From positions 62,001-126,000 of the forward strand of contig MU839201.1 of assembly GCA_030685235.1 (NCBI GenBank): 64,000 bases of DNA. The letters run 5' to 3'. The notes beneath the pieces were generated by a model that had not been told where the DNA came from, ran no database searches, and saw only the letters and a list, made by a program, of their open reading frames with translations. The position numbers and the translations under genes are program-made. The stretch is from Copromyces sp. CBS 386.78 (taxonomy: Eukaryota > Ascomycota > Sordariomycetes > Sordariales > Sordariaceae). Below, one piece after another: positions 24,001 to 36,484 of this stretch (position 1 is the stretch's first letter; every line of letters begins with the position of its first letter).

Positions 24001-26317
24001 ATAGAAGATATAAATAAATCATTTAATTTCGCTATTATTTAAAGTACTTTAGACCGTTTTAATTATAATTTAAAAACGTTCCTTAATCAATTTTAACCTT
24101 CTAATTAATTCTATAAACCGGGGAATAATATAATTGTCTTACTCCGTATTAAAATTCTTTAAAGCATTAGTAATCTATTCCTATACTTAGGCTAATTTAT
24201 TTACTTTCTAATTAGAGTTTCCTATTGGTTTTGACCTATTAAAGCCTGCGTTATTGATTAGATTAATTTTCTAATCGATTTTCTTATATATAGTATTGAT
24301 ATACACGCAGAAAATTATCGGTACTTATCTTACTTTCCCTACGGACTTCTTTATAGCCTTTTTAAATTCCCTTACTAATACCTTTTTAATTCTCTTCTTT
24401 ATTTACTGAGGGATAATTATTGCTTTCAATTCCTCCGAATCTTTTTTAACGTTAATTTTAGGATTTCTTCTTTTATTTTATACCGAATATAGTTGAATAG
24501 TATTTTCTAAACCCGAATTAACTTTAAAACTAGTGTTTCCTTTTTCAATAATCCCCTAAACCTTTTATAATGCTTTATATTTTTCCTTTTTTTCAAATAA
24601 TATTTTTATTAAATCTTCTTCTACATTATTTGTAAGTGTAACGATCTTTTTATTATCTTCTTTAAATTCTATTTAATTCGGTAGTTCTACTCTTACCGGA
24701 GAATTAGTATTTATAATATTATTTTTATTGAGCTATATAAAGGTTGTAAATATTGTTTAGGAATTAAACTTGCTAATTAATTTTAATTAATTTCCGGGGC
24801 TCGAAATTTCTATTGTTCTTATTTATTTCGGAAATAATAATTAGAGTAATACGGATAATTATTCTGTTAATAGTAATCGAAGCGTAATTCTTATTATTTT
24901 TATTGTATTTTATATAGATATTAATATTCTAAAAAAACGGTAGACTTAAAATAATATTATTGTTAAGTAAATGGTTTTTAGTAATAAAGAAATAGATTCC
25001 TTTACCCTTATCGAATTAATAAATCTTTTTGTAAGTCTTTTTAAGGTACCCTTTTTAATTACTATTATTATTAATATTAATAATTTCTATATTAATATTT
25101 ATTAAACAGAAACGATCTACTAATCCCTTATAAATAATATTATATTCTATTCCGGTATTAATTGAGGTAGTAATTTTCTCCCCTCCTTTCGTTTTAATAG
25201 AAATTATTAAAGTAAGTAAAGTAAAAAGTCGGGTAATACCCTTTTTTAAAATTAAAGTAAATATTTTAACGTATTTAATAAAATTAATAGTAATTTAAAG
25301 AAATACCCTCCTAATCGGCTTCGCCGTAAATTAATTAATTATTTACTAATCTAATAGAATATTAATAAGTATTAGTTATTCGATTTCATTGTAAATAATT
25401 TAAACGTTTTTTTTTATCAATTCGATAAAATTAATTAAAGTATAATTACGAATAAATTTCTATTTAATGTTTATAATATTAATTTAAATAGGACCTTTAA
25501 ATACAATAGGGATAAATTTATTAACTTTTGGAGTATTTTCGCGGGTAATATTATTATTATATTTAAATTCAATTTTAGGTAAGTCGTAATTATTATTGTA
25601 AATAGTATCGGCGAATAAATCTACTTAGTAATAAATAATTATAGTATTAACGGGGTTATATTTAATAATATTTTTATTAATAACCGAAATTTTAGCATTT
25701 ATAAATTTTGTAATTATTGGGTAAAGTTCTTTAAAACCCGCAATATCGTCGTAGACCTTAGGATCCTTAAATAAATTAAAGAAGTAAACTTTTTTAGCCT
25801 TTTTAATAGTAGATTTAGAAGCGGATTACTTTTCCTTTATACCGTTAACGTTATATTTAGCCACTTTCTTAATTATATTTGTAATTTCGATACGGGGAAT
25901 AAATACGAATATAGGGATATTAATAGAAGAATTATTTTTAGAAACCCTTGCCTTCTTAGTCCCTTTAAAAGTAATAATTATAGTAGAAGTTAGGGGTATT
26001 ATATTAATTTTAACCTTATTTCCGGAATTAATTAATTTTATAACCTTCGGGGATATACTAGGGAATTCCTTACTTTTAATTAAGATAGTATATATAGATA
26101 TAGTTTACTTTCGGGCCTTTAGCGTAGGGCTATAGAAATAATTATATTTCCTTATTTAAATAATCTTAATAGAAGTTAATAACCTCTTTCCTTTTAATTA
26201 TTAAATTTTATTTTACTTCTTTCTAGTATTTTAGTAGAGGATTTTAAATTTCGGGACGTAGTCGGCCCTATTAGGATTTTTACCTTAATATTAATTAAGT
26301 TCCTACTTCTTAAAATT
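24001..26317 (-). pseudogene. G2 upstream pol/gag region, poorly resolved
   Basis: TpA-rich sequence with minus-strand protein-like composition, positioned where G2 protease and Gag should lie. I could not place catalytic or zinc motifs with confidence. The region ends at TA-element copy 2. No LTR pair was found for G2. Confidence 0.4.
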
Positions 26318-27167
26318 CTTAGCTAGGGGTATATAGGGATGCTTTTATAGTTGTACAACGGTTTCTAACATCTGCAGCGGTAGTGCAACGGTAAAAAAAT
26401 TTTGCAACTATGCTGCAACCGTATTATAACCGTTGTAACATCTACAACCGTACTACAACCGTTATAACATCTACAACCATAGGATTTTTACATACATAAC
26501 GTAATTGGACCCACCTTCCCAAAAAATTCTTTAAAGAAAATTAATAAAGGGAAGTTATGAGGGTTATTTCTTACGAAGGTTATTTCTTACGAAAACGACC
26601 AAGTTTTTTTCTTTATATTTAACCCTAACCCTACAAATAAAAAGGGTACTAAAATAAGCGCTATTTCTTGGCGGTTATTTTATATACGGCTAGAGGTCCG
26701 TGCGCCCTTCATTTACCGAGAAATCTTAGTTTAAAGAATTTTTACCAAACGGGTCTTTAGAAAAAAAAAAGAAAAAAAAATTAACTTCCCCTTTATAAGT
26801 AAGAAAAACCAGCCCTTTCTTTAAGAAATTTGGCCTAGTGGCCAAATGGTTAATAAAGTAGTTCTTTATCTTCAGACTCTTGTACGATTCCTCGCTGTGA
26901 TAAAAATAGGAATATTAGCCTAGATTCGCGATTTCCCTTTGTAACCGTCGCGATTTCCCCTTGTAAAAGAATTTTTTTGGCAATTACGTTATATGTGTAA
27001 AAATCCTATGGTTGCAGATGTTGTAACGGTTGTAGAACGGTTGCAATACGGTTGCAACTTATTAAACCGTTGCACTACCCTATCCAAATCTGCAATGGTA
27101 GTAGATCTCTATACCGTTGTATAACTATTATACTATAGTAATTGGAACCCTTATATTGTTAGGTAAG
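26318..27167 (+). mobile_element. TA-element family copy 2, 850 bp
   Basis: Same layout as copy 1 in the opposite orientation: CTTAGCTAGGGGTATATAGGG at the left end, inner inverted repeats, telomere-like AACCCTAACCCTA at 26621-26633, tRNA-like segment, and GTTAGGTAAG at the right end. The flanking dinucleotide is TT on both sides rather than TA. The A-tail after the tRNA-like part is missing, suggesting a deletion. More RIPed than copies 1 and 3. Confidence 0.82.
26830..26901 (+). other. tRNA-like (SINE-head-like) segment, copy 2
   Basis: It has TAGTGGCCAAATGG (one change in the A-box-like part) and TGTACGATTCC (one change in the B-box-like part). No A-run follows, unlike the other two copies. 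Confidence 0.7.
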
Positions 27168-28929
27168 TTAGAATAAGCGGGATAGTTCGGCTCTAAAGCG
27201 ATTAAGGACCTTAATAACTTTCCGACCTTCTTTTATTTATATGTAGCGCAATATAATTCTTAATTTATATAATTTTCGTAATTATAATTAGGGCCGAAGA
27301 AGATTTAAGTTAATATACCCCTAGAAACTTAAGCCTTTTAAAAAGAATAATATCCGTATATAAAGTCTAAGTCCCTCTTAACGTACTTATATATAAAGTA
27401 ATCTCTTCTATATTAATAGTAAACCCTTTAATATTCGTTAGTAGATTAGTAATTGTTAGATAACGGGTATTAAATTCTACTTCGGCCCAAATTATTATTA
27501 AATATAGTATTAGTTTAGACGGTATTAGTCTAAATAAGAGGGTATTAAATTTAAGAGGGGTAGTAGATAGTAGGTTGTTAAAGAGTAGGAAGGGGTGCTT
27601 AAGAAGGAGGTTAGAGTCCTTAAGTAACGTGGATCACTAATTTTAATAGCCTCTTAATAAATTTATTTATAGTTTTATTAATAAAATTAATAAGTATTTT
27701 CGTAATAACGTAGGTAACCTTTTTAACGATTAGAATATTAGTCTCTTTATTAGAAGATATACTATTAAATTTAATGACCTTCTTAATAGTTTTACGCGTT
27801 TTAGTAATAACTTCTTCCTCGTCTTTGGAAGAATTAAAAGATAATATAGCCTTAGAGGAATCTACTTTATTGAATTATTTAAAGATACAGTTATTAAATT
27901 CGCTAGCGAAAGTAATTTAATTTATTTAGTAGATCTCCTCTTTAAATTTGTATATAAAAGTAATAATTATATATTTAATATTAATATAAAATTTCTTATA
28001 AAAAATTTTAACGGTTAGATCCTCAATATTATTATAGTTGATAGAAGATTAACGGGCGAAGAGAGTAGAGTAGTTGAAGATAGCGTTAGCAATCTTTATC
28101 TTATTATAGGGGATACGCTTAATATAAAACTTCTTAAGAGTAATAAATATACTATTAGTTTACTTAAAGTTTTTAACTTTATAAGCAATTTTAAAATAAA
28201 GGATAAAATCTTCCCAAGTAATATCGCTGTAAAGCTTAAACTAGCGGACAATACCCTTAATAATATCTTTAGGTTATTTCTTATATTAGCCAATTTAAAT
28301 ATTAACCTTAAATTCGTTAAAGGGGAAATTAATGTATCCGACCTCTTCTTCGAAGAGTTCGAAATATTTAATAACTTTCTTACTATTGAATTTCTTTTTA
28401 AGGTTAACGCTGCGGATGTAAATTATAACGTTACCTCTAGCGAGAAAAATAATAAGGTTAATAGGTTTCGGTATAGGAAGAAGGGGATAAAGAAAAAAAG
28501 GTCCTTTAATTAGTTTAGGACTAGGGGGAGTAGAGTTATTAAATATAATATTAAATGGTAATTCGTTAAGCGAAAAAAAAATTAAAATTAAAGAAATAAA
28601 ATAAATAGGGAAATATATTAGTAATTATTTATAATTATATTCTATATTATTGTAGTTATTTAAATACGAAGAAATTTAGTACTCTTTCTTGAAATACTTT
28701 TAATCTTTCGAATATTTTTTTACTATTTAAATTAAAGTATATATATTTTAGTTAGGGGGTTAAATATTATATTAATCTATAGGTTCTATTATAATTTCGT
28801 TTAACTAATAGTAATTAATGTTATAAAAGGAAATGAATACCTTCCATCCGATTACCCTTACTTTTAATAAAAAGCCGACTATTTATAAAAAGTAGGTTAC
28901 GATTATTCGAAAAAGTAAAATAATATACC
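27168..28929 (-). pseudogene. Gag-like minus-strand remnant, probably G2
   Basis: Around 28310-27900 the minus strand keeps a long protein-like frame (WEDFILYF, NAIFNYS, a Lys/Glu-rich helix), with stops at likely Gln and Trp positions, resembling a retroelement capsid in composition. It lies upstream of G2 pol in the minus direction and is separated from it by TA-element copy 2. Assignment to G2 is inference; no zinc knuckle was seen. Confidence 0.4.
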
Positions 28930-29163
28930 TATCACGGGTAGAGGGCGAGAAGTTGGGTATTGATGTTGGATATGCGTAATTATACGAGGAGAGGAAAGGA
29001 GAGAAGTGCAGAGGTACGCTCGGGAGATAGGCTTTTATAGGACTCGAGCCATAAACCCTAGTAGGTCTATAGCAGGAGGCTACAAGTAATTAACCGAAAT
29101 AGTAATAGTAGTTTTAAAGAACTACTATTACTAATATATATAATACAAACTAACCCTATAATA
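28930..29163 (-). repeat. 3' LTR of G3
   Basis: 234 bp with ends TATCACGGG and CCCTATAATA on the plus strand. It is homologous to 36246-36479. The part nearest 29163 is the more RIPed of the two LTRs. Confidence 0.92.
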
Positions 29164-29936
29164 CTTCCTCAGACTAAAAGAAGCCATATAACTAACTAAA
29201 ATTATATAAAATAATAAATAACCCTATTAAACGTTTAATCCAACTGTAAAAAACTTTTATAACCGCTAATCGCGGCAACCTCTTCTCGTACCTCACTCGC
29301 AAAACCTCCGCTTCTATAGCCGGCTCTTCCGTTTCCTCTAACGTTCTCTTCTTCCGCTTCCGCTCCGCCGCTAGCTAGTCTAGTAGTATTAAGGCTTTTA
29401 AATATGCTTCGTAGAATTATTGTATTGTATTAAGGGATATGGTTACGTTAGTACACAGCTACTATAAAAGTTAATAAAGTGGTGTTTAAACGATAAAATA
29501 CTCTTAACGACCGTTAATTACTTTATAATAATTATTAATTTTAATGAATTCCTATTTTACCGAATCCTCTTCGTTATTAATCTTCCTTATACTACGGTTA
29601 TAATTTATACGAATATCTCCTTCCTATACCTTTAATTATTTTGGGATACCTATTTTGCCCTATAATTTAATTTTATTAATGTAAAAGGTAAGGCTATATT
29701 TTATATTAATAATAATTTAAATATAATTTTATAGTTATTTATTTTAACGATTTCGAACGGGCCTTTATAAAAGGGGGTAAATTTTATATACGGTCGGCCA
29801 ATATTGAAATTTTCTATATTAAATAAAACTTTATCTCCTATTTTATATTTTGGGGTATTCGTCCTTCGAATATTAACGTTAATATCGTACCGTTCTTAAA
29901 TTTACTTTATTTAATCCGTAACGTATTTTAATACCT
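29164..29936 (-). pseudogene. G3 integrase C-terminal barrel and Pol tail
   Basis: At about 29860-29740 the minus strand reads KYKIGDKVLFNIENF, then GRPYIKFT and GPFEIVKINNYK, the Gypsy integrase C-terminal signature. Left of it (about 29400-29290) a charged tail rich in Arg, Lys and Glu is little affected by RIP. No chromodomain is evident. The domain is separated from the integrase core by the MITE at 29945-30382. Confidence 0.8.
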
Positions 29937-29944
29937 TTTTAAAA

Positions 29945-30382
29945 GAGAAACTCTATTTGTACGTAGTGATATCTCTATTTGTACGTGGTAAAAAAAAGTG
30001 GATTTCAATATCTCTTTTAGAGTACTAAAAGAATTTATAAGAAGGCAAAAAGTATACCATATTTTTTTCTATTTTTTTCTCTACCTAATACTACCTTTTT
30101 AAAGGCCGCATATACCTAGTACCCCTAAAAACTTTAAAGAAAGCAAGCTATTATAAATAAATAATTAGGAAGATTAAAAGTTTAAAAGCCTAGAAAGGTA
30201 GGATTTAGATGACGTTTAAGGCTATAAAGTTAGTACCTACCTCTAAAAATCCGTTAAAAATCGACGAGTATTTTGGTACTACTTTTAGTCTTATACAACA
30301 CAGTTCTACCAAGTTATAGTTAGAAAAGCAAAAGTAGACCACGTACAAATAGAGATTTCACCACGTACAAATAGAGTTTCTC
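29945..30382. mobile_element. MITE, 438 bp, MULE-type termini
   Basis: Perfect 8-bp duplication TTTTAAAA at 29937-29944 and 30383-30390. Each end begins GAGAAA, then box CTCTATTTGTACGTA/G, a 7-bp spacer, and a second box CTCTATTTGTACGTG. The interior is non-coding and keeps CpA and TpG. It sits in the G3 integrase gene. Confidence 0.92.
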
Positions 30383-30390
30383 TTTTAAAA

Positions 30391-31550
30391 TGGTCGGCTA
30401 ATTCGTTAATTTTAAAATACTTTACTTACTATTAAATTAATAAGTCCGGCGGGTATAATTTCGCGGGCTTAATACCCATACGAAGGTAAAAATTGTAATT
30501 AGCGAAGAAAGAGGATACTCCTATCGTTTTAAAAATTAGGTTGTTACTAGCGAACTCCGTAATTGAGAACTAATCTACCCAATTATCCTATACCCAATTA
30601 ATATAGAAACGAAGGTATTTATCCATTTTTATATTAATATATTCTCTTTAGCCGGTAATAATTAAATAGAATGTAGAGGATAGTTTAAAAATTATTTCTA
30701 AATAAGAGGATAAAGGTTTATAGAATTACGAAACGAATTAAGAGCCGCAATTTAATATAATGGAGTCCGGTAGGCCGTAAATATTATAAACCTGTTCGAT
30801 AAAACGATCCGCTAATTCTTCGGCCGTAAAGCCGATAATAGGGATAAAATATCTTACTTTAATTAGGTAATTAATAACGACGGCTATATATTTAAATTCT
30901 TAACCCCGATGTACGTAAGGAATTAAAAGGGTAATGTAATTTATAAAAATATCCTTCTATAGTGCGAAAGGTACCGCCAATAGTTTTAAGAATTTGTAAA
31001 GGGAGTATTGTAATGGTTTAAATTTAATACACGGCAAGCAGGCCTTATAGTAGGCCCTAATAGTACTAGATATCCTTAATTAGAAGAATAATTAGGAAAA
31101 TAATAAATAAGTATTTTTATAATTTAAATAGTTAATAGATAACGAATTGTATATATAATGGAGGAGTTAGAATTAGAGTTTAATATTATTAAGGTCGATA
31201 ATAACAGCGCTACAAAAGTACGCCCGTCCCTATATCGCCCTATATTTAACGAAAGATATTTTCTTTAATTAATCCTTTACTTCCTTAAACTATGTACGGC
31301 GGCTGGGGTCCGATAAACAAGTGAATAAATCTTATAGGAATACCGATTTCTCGTAACTTTCTATAATTAAATTGTTAGTAAATTTATTATTTATTACCTC
31401 TAAATTGTAAATATACTCCGTCCTAATATTAATAACCGCCTTTCTACTTTTTAGAACGAAAATTCTATTAATAAAAATATTATAATCGAGTAAAACCTCA
31501 TTTCTAGTTAGCAGCCGCTCGTCGGCCTCGTCTTTAGGCAAGTCTTTTAA
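30391..31550 (-). pseudogene. G3 integrase zinc finger and core, RIPed
   Basis: Minus-strand continuation of the integrase, between RNase H and the MITE. Composition and position fit the His2Cys2 finger and DDE core, but the catalytic residues could not be fixed. The short minus-strand ORF at 31332-31541 lies at the RNase H-integrase linker and is part of this reading, not a separate gene. Confidence 0.55.
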
Positions 31551-33250
31551 TTTCCTATTTAAAGCGTTAGGGTATACTTATAATAAGCTTAGTCGGTATT
31601 TAATTATAAAATTAAACCGGGATAAGAATTAGGACTACCGTATATAGTAGGGAATTAGTTATTTATTAATACAAAGGTCTTTAAGGTTTTATAATTTATA
31701 AGGACTTCGAACGGTTATTATACCCCTTCGAATTCGGGGCGCCACTCCTTTAAGGCTTTAATAATAGTAAATAACTCCTTATTATAAATATTATAATCAT
31801 ATTTAATTAAAGAATACCGCTAATTAAAATAGGCGACCGGGCGAAGGATAGTATTATTATCGTATTATAATAATATATTTCTATATACCTAATTAAAAGT
31901 ATCCGTCTCTACGATAGTCTATTTTAATTAATTGTAAATTCGAAGTACGGGTACGTTCGTAAAAACTTTCTTTAAAGCTTTGAAAAATTATTAATATTAT
32001 TCCTCCTACTCTTAAACTACTATCCGTTTTATAAATTCATATAAAGGACTAGCGATGATCGAAATATACTTAATAAAACGGCAATAAAAGTTCGTAAAAC
32101 TTAAAAAACGTTAGAGCGACCGCTTAGAATTTAAAACCTCTTATATAATAATTATAAAAACTTTATTTAAATCTATTTCGAAACTACCCGGGGTAATAAT
32201 AAAACTTAAATATTTTATTCGTTAAATATAGAACTTATATTTATTAATATCGATTTAAAGCCCTACTTTAATCATCTATTATAAGACTTCCTTAACGTAC
32301 TCCTTATATTCCTCCTTATTATTTAAATATATCAAAATATCGTCAAAATAAATAGTAATATAAACGTCGAAAATATCGTATAAAATGTCGATAATATAAT
32401 TTTAAAAGGTTCCTAGCGCGCCCTATAAACCGAACGGGTATACAAGAAATTCGTAGAGGCTAAAACGGGTAATAAAGGCAGTGAGCCACTTATACCCTTC
32501 TTTAATATAGATCTAATTAAACGGGGTAATAATATTAAACTTCGTAAAAATCTTAACCTTATAAATTGCATTAAAAGTTTCTTTAATTAAAGGAAGTAGG
32601 TAACGAAATTTCAACGTTATACTATTAATACCTTAATAGTCTATATAAATATAAATTCTACCGCCCAATTTCTTAATTAAAAGGATAGGCGAAGCCGCTA
32701 CCGATTATAATAAGCGGATAAAATTCTTTTTTAAATTATTATTAATTTATTTCTTAACGATAATAATTTTAATAAGTAATATATAGCGTAGACGTACGCT
32801 AAGAGGCTACTCTCCTAATTTTATTTCGATTTTATAATTGTACGAGTAATAAAGGGGAATTTCCTCCGCTAATAAAGGTAAAAAACTAGCGACTTCGCTA
32901 ATATACTTCCGTCCTTTAAAACGGTTTAAAATTTTAATAATCTCTTTTATAATTTTTAACGGCTAGTCTACTTTATTAAGAAATTTCTTTATATCCTCTT
33001 CGTCGACTTTAATTAAATATATTTATTAGAAGATTTCTTCGTATATAGGCGCGTCGGTTTCGAAATTTCCGGTAAAATTAACCGCTTTAACGAAGATTGT
33101 AGCTTTTTAGGTATTTTCTAAAATATAAACGCCAGCTATTTCGTTAATAAAATTATAAAGCGCGGGGGGTAGACTTTCCTTATACTTCCTTCTATTACTT
33201 TCTATAATATTATTAATTATTTCTTCAGTTAAATTTAAATTTTAAAAATC
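31551..33250 (-). pseudogene. G3 reverse transcriptase and RNase H, RIPed
   Basis: The RT box reads YFDDILIYL on the minus strand (about 32365-32330). RNase H follows at about 31850-31680 with RPVAYFN, a Lys-Glu-Leu-Phe-Thr-Ile-Ile-Lys-Ala helix (catalytic Glu), EWRPEFEG and VLINYKTL (Asn at the position of the third catalytic Asp region). Stops sit at Gln and Trp codons. The similarity of this RNase H to that of G1 suggests related lineages. Confidence 0.88.
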
Positions 33251-34500
33251 CGTTATAGCCGCTAACTTTTTAATTTTAGTATAGTCCGTAACGTATAATT
33301 ATAATTATTCCTTTTGATAAATAAAATTAAATACGGCCGTATTAAGAGCTTTAATATTTTTAAAGTCGAATTCGCAATTAGATTTACGAAAAAGGCGGTA
33401 TTAGGGGCAATTCGTGTTAATTAAAATCCGGCGGCTACCTATATATATATAAAATTCGTAAAACGCGGGGCGTTTAATTTTAATAAAGAGAATAGCGGTA
33501 TTAGTAATAATAATTTTAAATTCAACCTTCCGGGCTACTAATACTTTAATAGGAGCGGAGACTATATAGTAACCGGTCTTAAGATTAATTTTAGGTTTAA
33601 TAGTAGTAAGAAAGAATTCGAAAACGGATAAAGGCTTTAAAACGGGCTCCGTCGTAATTTTTTTAATCTTTTTTTTCTTAATAGTTAAAGGGCGAAATTC
33701 TTCCCCTTCAATAATTAGAATGGGAAATTCGATTTCCTCTTTTTTAATTGGCGGAATAAGTATTTAGCAGACGGAGGCTATTGAAACCCTATTAATAAAG
33801 GCTTTAAATATTGCTATGAAATATTTAAAGAAATCCGCTAGCAAATAATAGCCTCGGCAGGTAATATAATTAAAGTATATACTATATTATTCGTAATCGA
33901 TTTTTAACCGATAGTATTATATTTATAGGAAGCTTAAAATAATTAAATATTTCCTAGAAATATTATAAACCAAGAAGGTAATCGTTTCTTGGTAATAGCC
34001 GATCCGGAGTTTAACTATTACTCCCTCAAAAATAATATTTTTAATTACTCTATTAGTAAGAACGAATTTCTTAATTTTTAATAATCGGAAGTAGGGAAGG
34101 TTATTTTTAACGATAAAGGAGCAATTAATAAATGCAAAAGTAGAGTAACTACTATTAATAAGGGCAATATAATAATTTTTATATAAATGAATTATAATAT
34201 AAAAGGATAAAAATATTAAATTTAAGGAAGTAGAACTATGTAATAATTAAACTTTGATTTCCTCTAAAACCTCTAATTCTAAAAAGCTTAAAATTTATCT
34301 CTTAAATATAACCTAACCAAACTTCTATATACAATTATATATAGAGGTTAGACATTTTCCTAATCGTTACAATACTCTCTACTAGTAACGGGTTCGGCGG
34401 AGGTAATTAGAATAACTAAGGTAATTAAAATAATATCGGTAGTATAAACTTGCTTTTAATTATAACCTTTATTATAACCCTTATTCTTTAATTTCTTATT
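33251..34500 (-). pseudogene. G3 protease region and Gag-Pol junction
   Basis: Minus-strand protein-like sequence between the Gag zinc knuckle and RT. An aspartic protease is expected here by order. A Lys/Glu-rich linker is visible near 33720-33650. I could not identify the DSG/DTG triad with confidence. Confidence 0.45.
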
Positions 34501-36240
34501 AGCGGAATATTAAGTGCTTTAAGAATTGTAATTAATTAATATAGTATAATCGTAAATAATATAACCGGGCTTGCCGCAACGACAGTAGAAATTATTATAA
34601 GAACGTTAGTCAAAAATATTTTTATAAATAAAAATTACGAGATTAATAGCGTTTAAATTTATTTTATTACCGCTTTAATTAATAAAAATATCGTTAGCGG
34701 AAGGTTTAGTGCTAGTACGACTTCTATTACTATTACCGCCGTTATTACTATTAAAATTGAAAAGATAATTCGCTATCTTCTAACGATAATCTACGTCTTT
34801 AAAATTACTAGCGACGTTATAATAAATTTCGAATTAACGTTTAAAATTATTATCGGAGGGAAGGTCGTATTAAGCGAGAGTATTATAGAAATACTTATTA
34901 ATTTTATTCTGAAAATAGTAAATTTTTGTTAAATTATCGAAAATATAAAGGTTTATTAAATTAAATAATTTAAATTCGAAATTTGCGAAAAATATATTCT
35001 TTATATATAATTTTTATAAATAGCGGCCGGTATTCATTTTAAAATTTACATTCTAAAAATAAAAAATTAAATATTCTATAAATTTAATACCTATTTTCTA
35101 ACGTTAATTCGCTTTATTAGGGTCCGATTAAATTATATCTAAAGTATCTTAAATGCTGGATAAAATTTCGGGTCCTAAAAGTATAGCGGTATAAATAATT
35201 CTAATATTTTTAAAGGAATAGAGAGCGGCGTTAAATTTTTATTGAAATTAAATATAGAAATGTTAAGCTTTAAAAATTTTATACTTACGAATAAAATTAT
35301 CAATCTCTTTACCGGTAAAAATAAGCGGGTTCTCTACTATTTAATAAAGAAAAAAGAATATAATTACTTTTATAGTCTTATTATTAATAAGGGAAGAAGA
35401 GGAAGCCTATACTTTAAAAGTATTATATTTTGTGAATAAAGTATTGTAAACGGATTTAAAATTAATATAATCGAAATTCTTTTCATCGAAATTAAATTAA
35501 GCGTCGTCGGTTATTTAGCGGGTAGTCCTAAACTCCTCCTTAAAACGTTAAAAATCACTTTCAAAATTATTATAGTATTTAAAATTAGTACGATAAAGGC
35601 AACTAAGAAGTATAATAATAAATTGGAAAACGGGGGCCTTAGAAAAAAGAACGGCTATTTCGAAATATTCGTACGGGATAGGGAGACCTTTTTATTAGTC
35701 GAATCCTTCGAAAAGATTAGCGAGAACTATAATTACGGGTTAGAGAAGTTCGAAAAACGTGGCGCAATAGATTGTAATATTAAATTCGCTATTAAAAGTA
35801 TTAATAGCAGAACGTAACGTTTCTAAGCTAAACGGGTTATTAATAGTAGGAATAAAAAGGTTAGGAAGATTACCGCTACTAGTATTACCGTTAGGGGAGA
35901 AAAGGGCGGGATTACTATTGTCGTAAAATATATATATAAAAAAAAAGTAACCGCTCGAAATAAAAGAAAAGTGAAAGTCCGCTACTAAAACCGTTTAAGG
36001 CAATTAAAGACAAGCGATCTCTTATTTATTAAATAAAGAGTACCTTCCCTTACGTACTAATAAAGGGAAGTATTTGAATTTTAATTAAACGATTATTGTA
36101 ACTATAATTATTAATACTTAGGGGGGGGTGCTAGGTTTAATGATTCGTAACGAAGCGATCCCTGTACGCGTACGATCGAAGAAAATCAATTGTAATAAAA
36201 AATGGGTTTACGCTATGAATGTAATAATTAAAAGGTGTAA
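34501..36240 (-). pseudogene. G3 Gag with RIPed CCHC zinc knuckle
   Basis: At about 34600-34555 the minus strand reads C-R-C-G-K-P-G-Y-x4-Y, a textbook retroviral-type knuckle (C-x2-C-x4-H-x4-C) with His and the last Cys converted to Tyr. Upstream (34620-36000) lies a decayed capsid-like region. Two plus-strand ORFs at 35242-35439 and 35623-35817 are antisense shadows of it. Confidence 0.75.
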
Positions 36241-36245
36241 TTAAC

Positions 36246-36479
36246 TATTACGGGTAGAGGGCGAGAGGTTGGGTATAGATATTAAATATATGTAATTATA
36301 CGAGGAGAGGAAAGGAAAGAAGTGTAGAGGTACGTTCGGGAAATAGGCTTTTATAGGATTCGAGCCATGAACCTTAGTAGGTCTATAGCGGGACGCTACA
36401 GCTAATTAACCGAGATAGTGACAGTAGTCTCAGAGAGCTACTATCACCAGCACATGCAACACAGGCTAACCCTGTAATA
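36246..36479 (-). repeat. 5' LTR of G3
   Basis: 234 bp, ends TATTACGGG and CCCTGTAATA on the plus strand. On the minus strand its U3 starts TATTACAGGGTTAGCCTGTG. The last 65 bp or so (36412-36479) are nearly shared with the solo LTR at 50705-50916. Confidence 0.92.
36346..36356 (-). promoter_or_regulatory. TATA-like site of the G3 LTR promoter
   Basis: The minus strand reads CTATAAAAGCC inside the 5' LTR; the same string is at 29030-29040 in the 3' LTR. It is an unusually good TATA box for this AT-decayed region because it lies in GC-containing sequence and is conserved in both LTRs. The role as RNA pol II core promoter is inferred from position. Confidence 0.6.
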
Positions 36480-36484
36480 ATACC

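Larger units (their letters stand above)
28930..36479 (-). mobile_element. Complete Ty3/Gypsy LTR retrotransposon G3
   Basis: Two 234-bp LTRs and the perfect 5-bp duplication ATACC at 28925-28929 and 36480-36484. Total length is 7550 bp, including a 438-bp MITE plus its duplicated 8 bp. The minus-strand order is gag with zinc knuckle, protease region, RT, RNase H, integrase. It is RIPed throughout, but its LTRs keep a clear TATA-like site. The flanks show that it inserted into the G2-side gag-like sequence. Confidence 0.93.
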
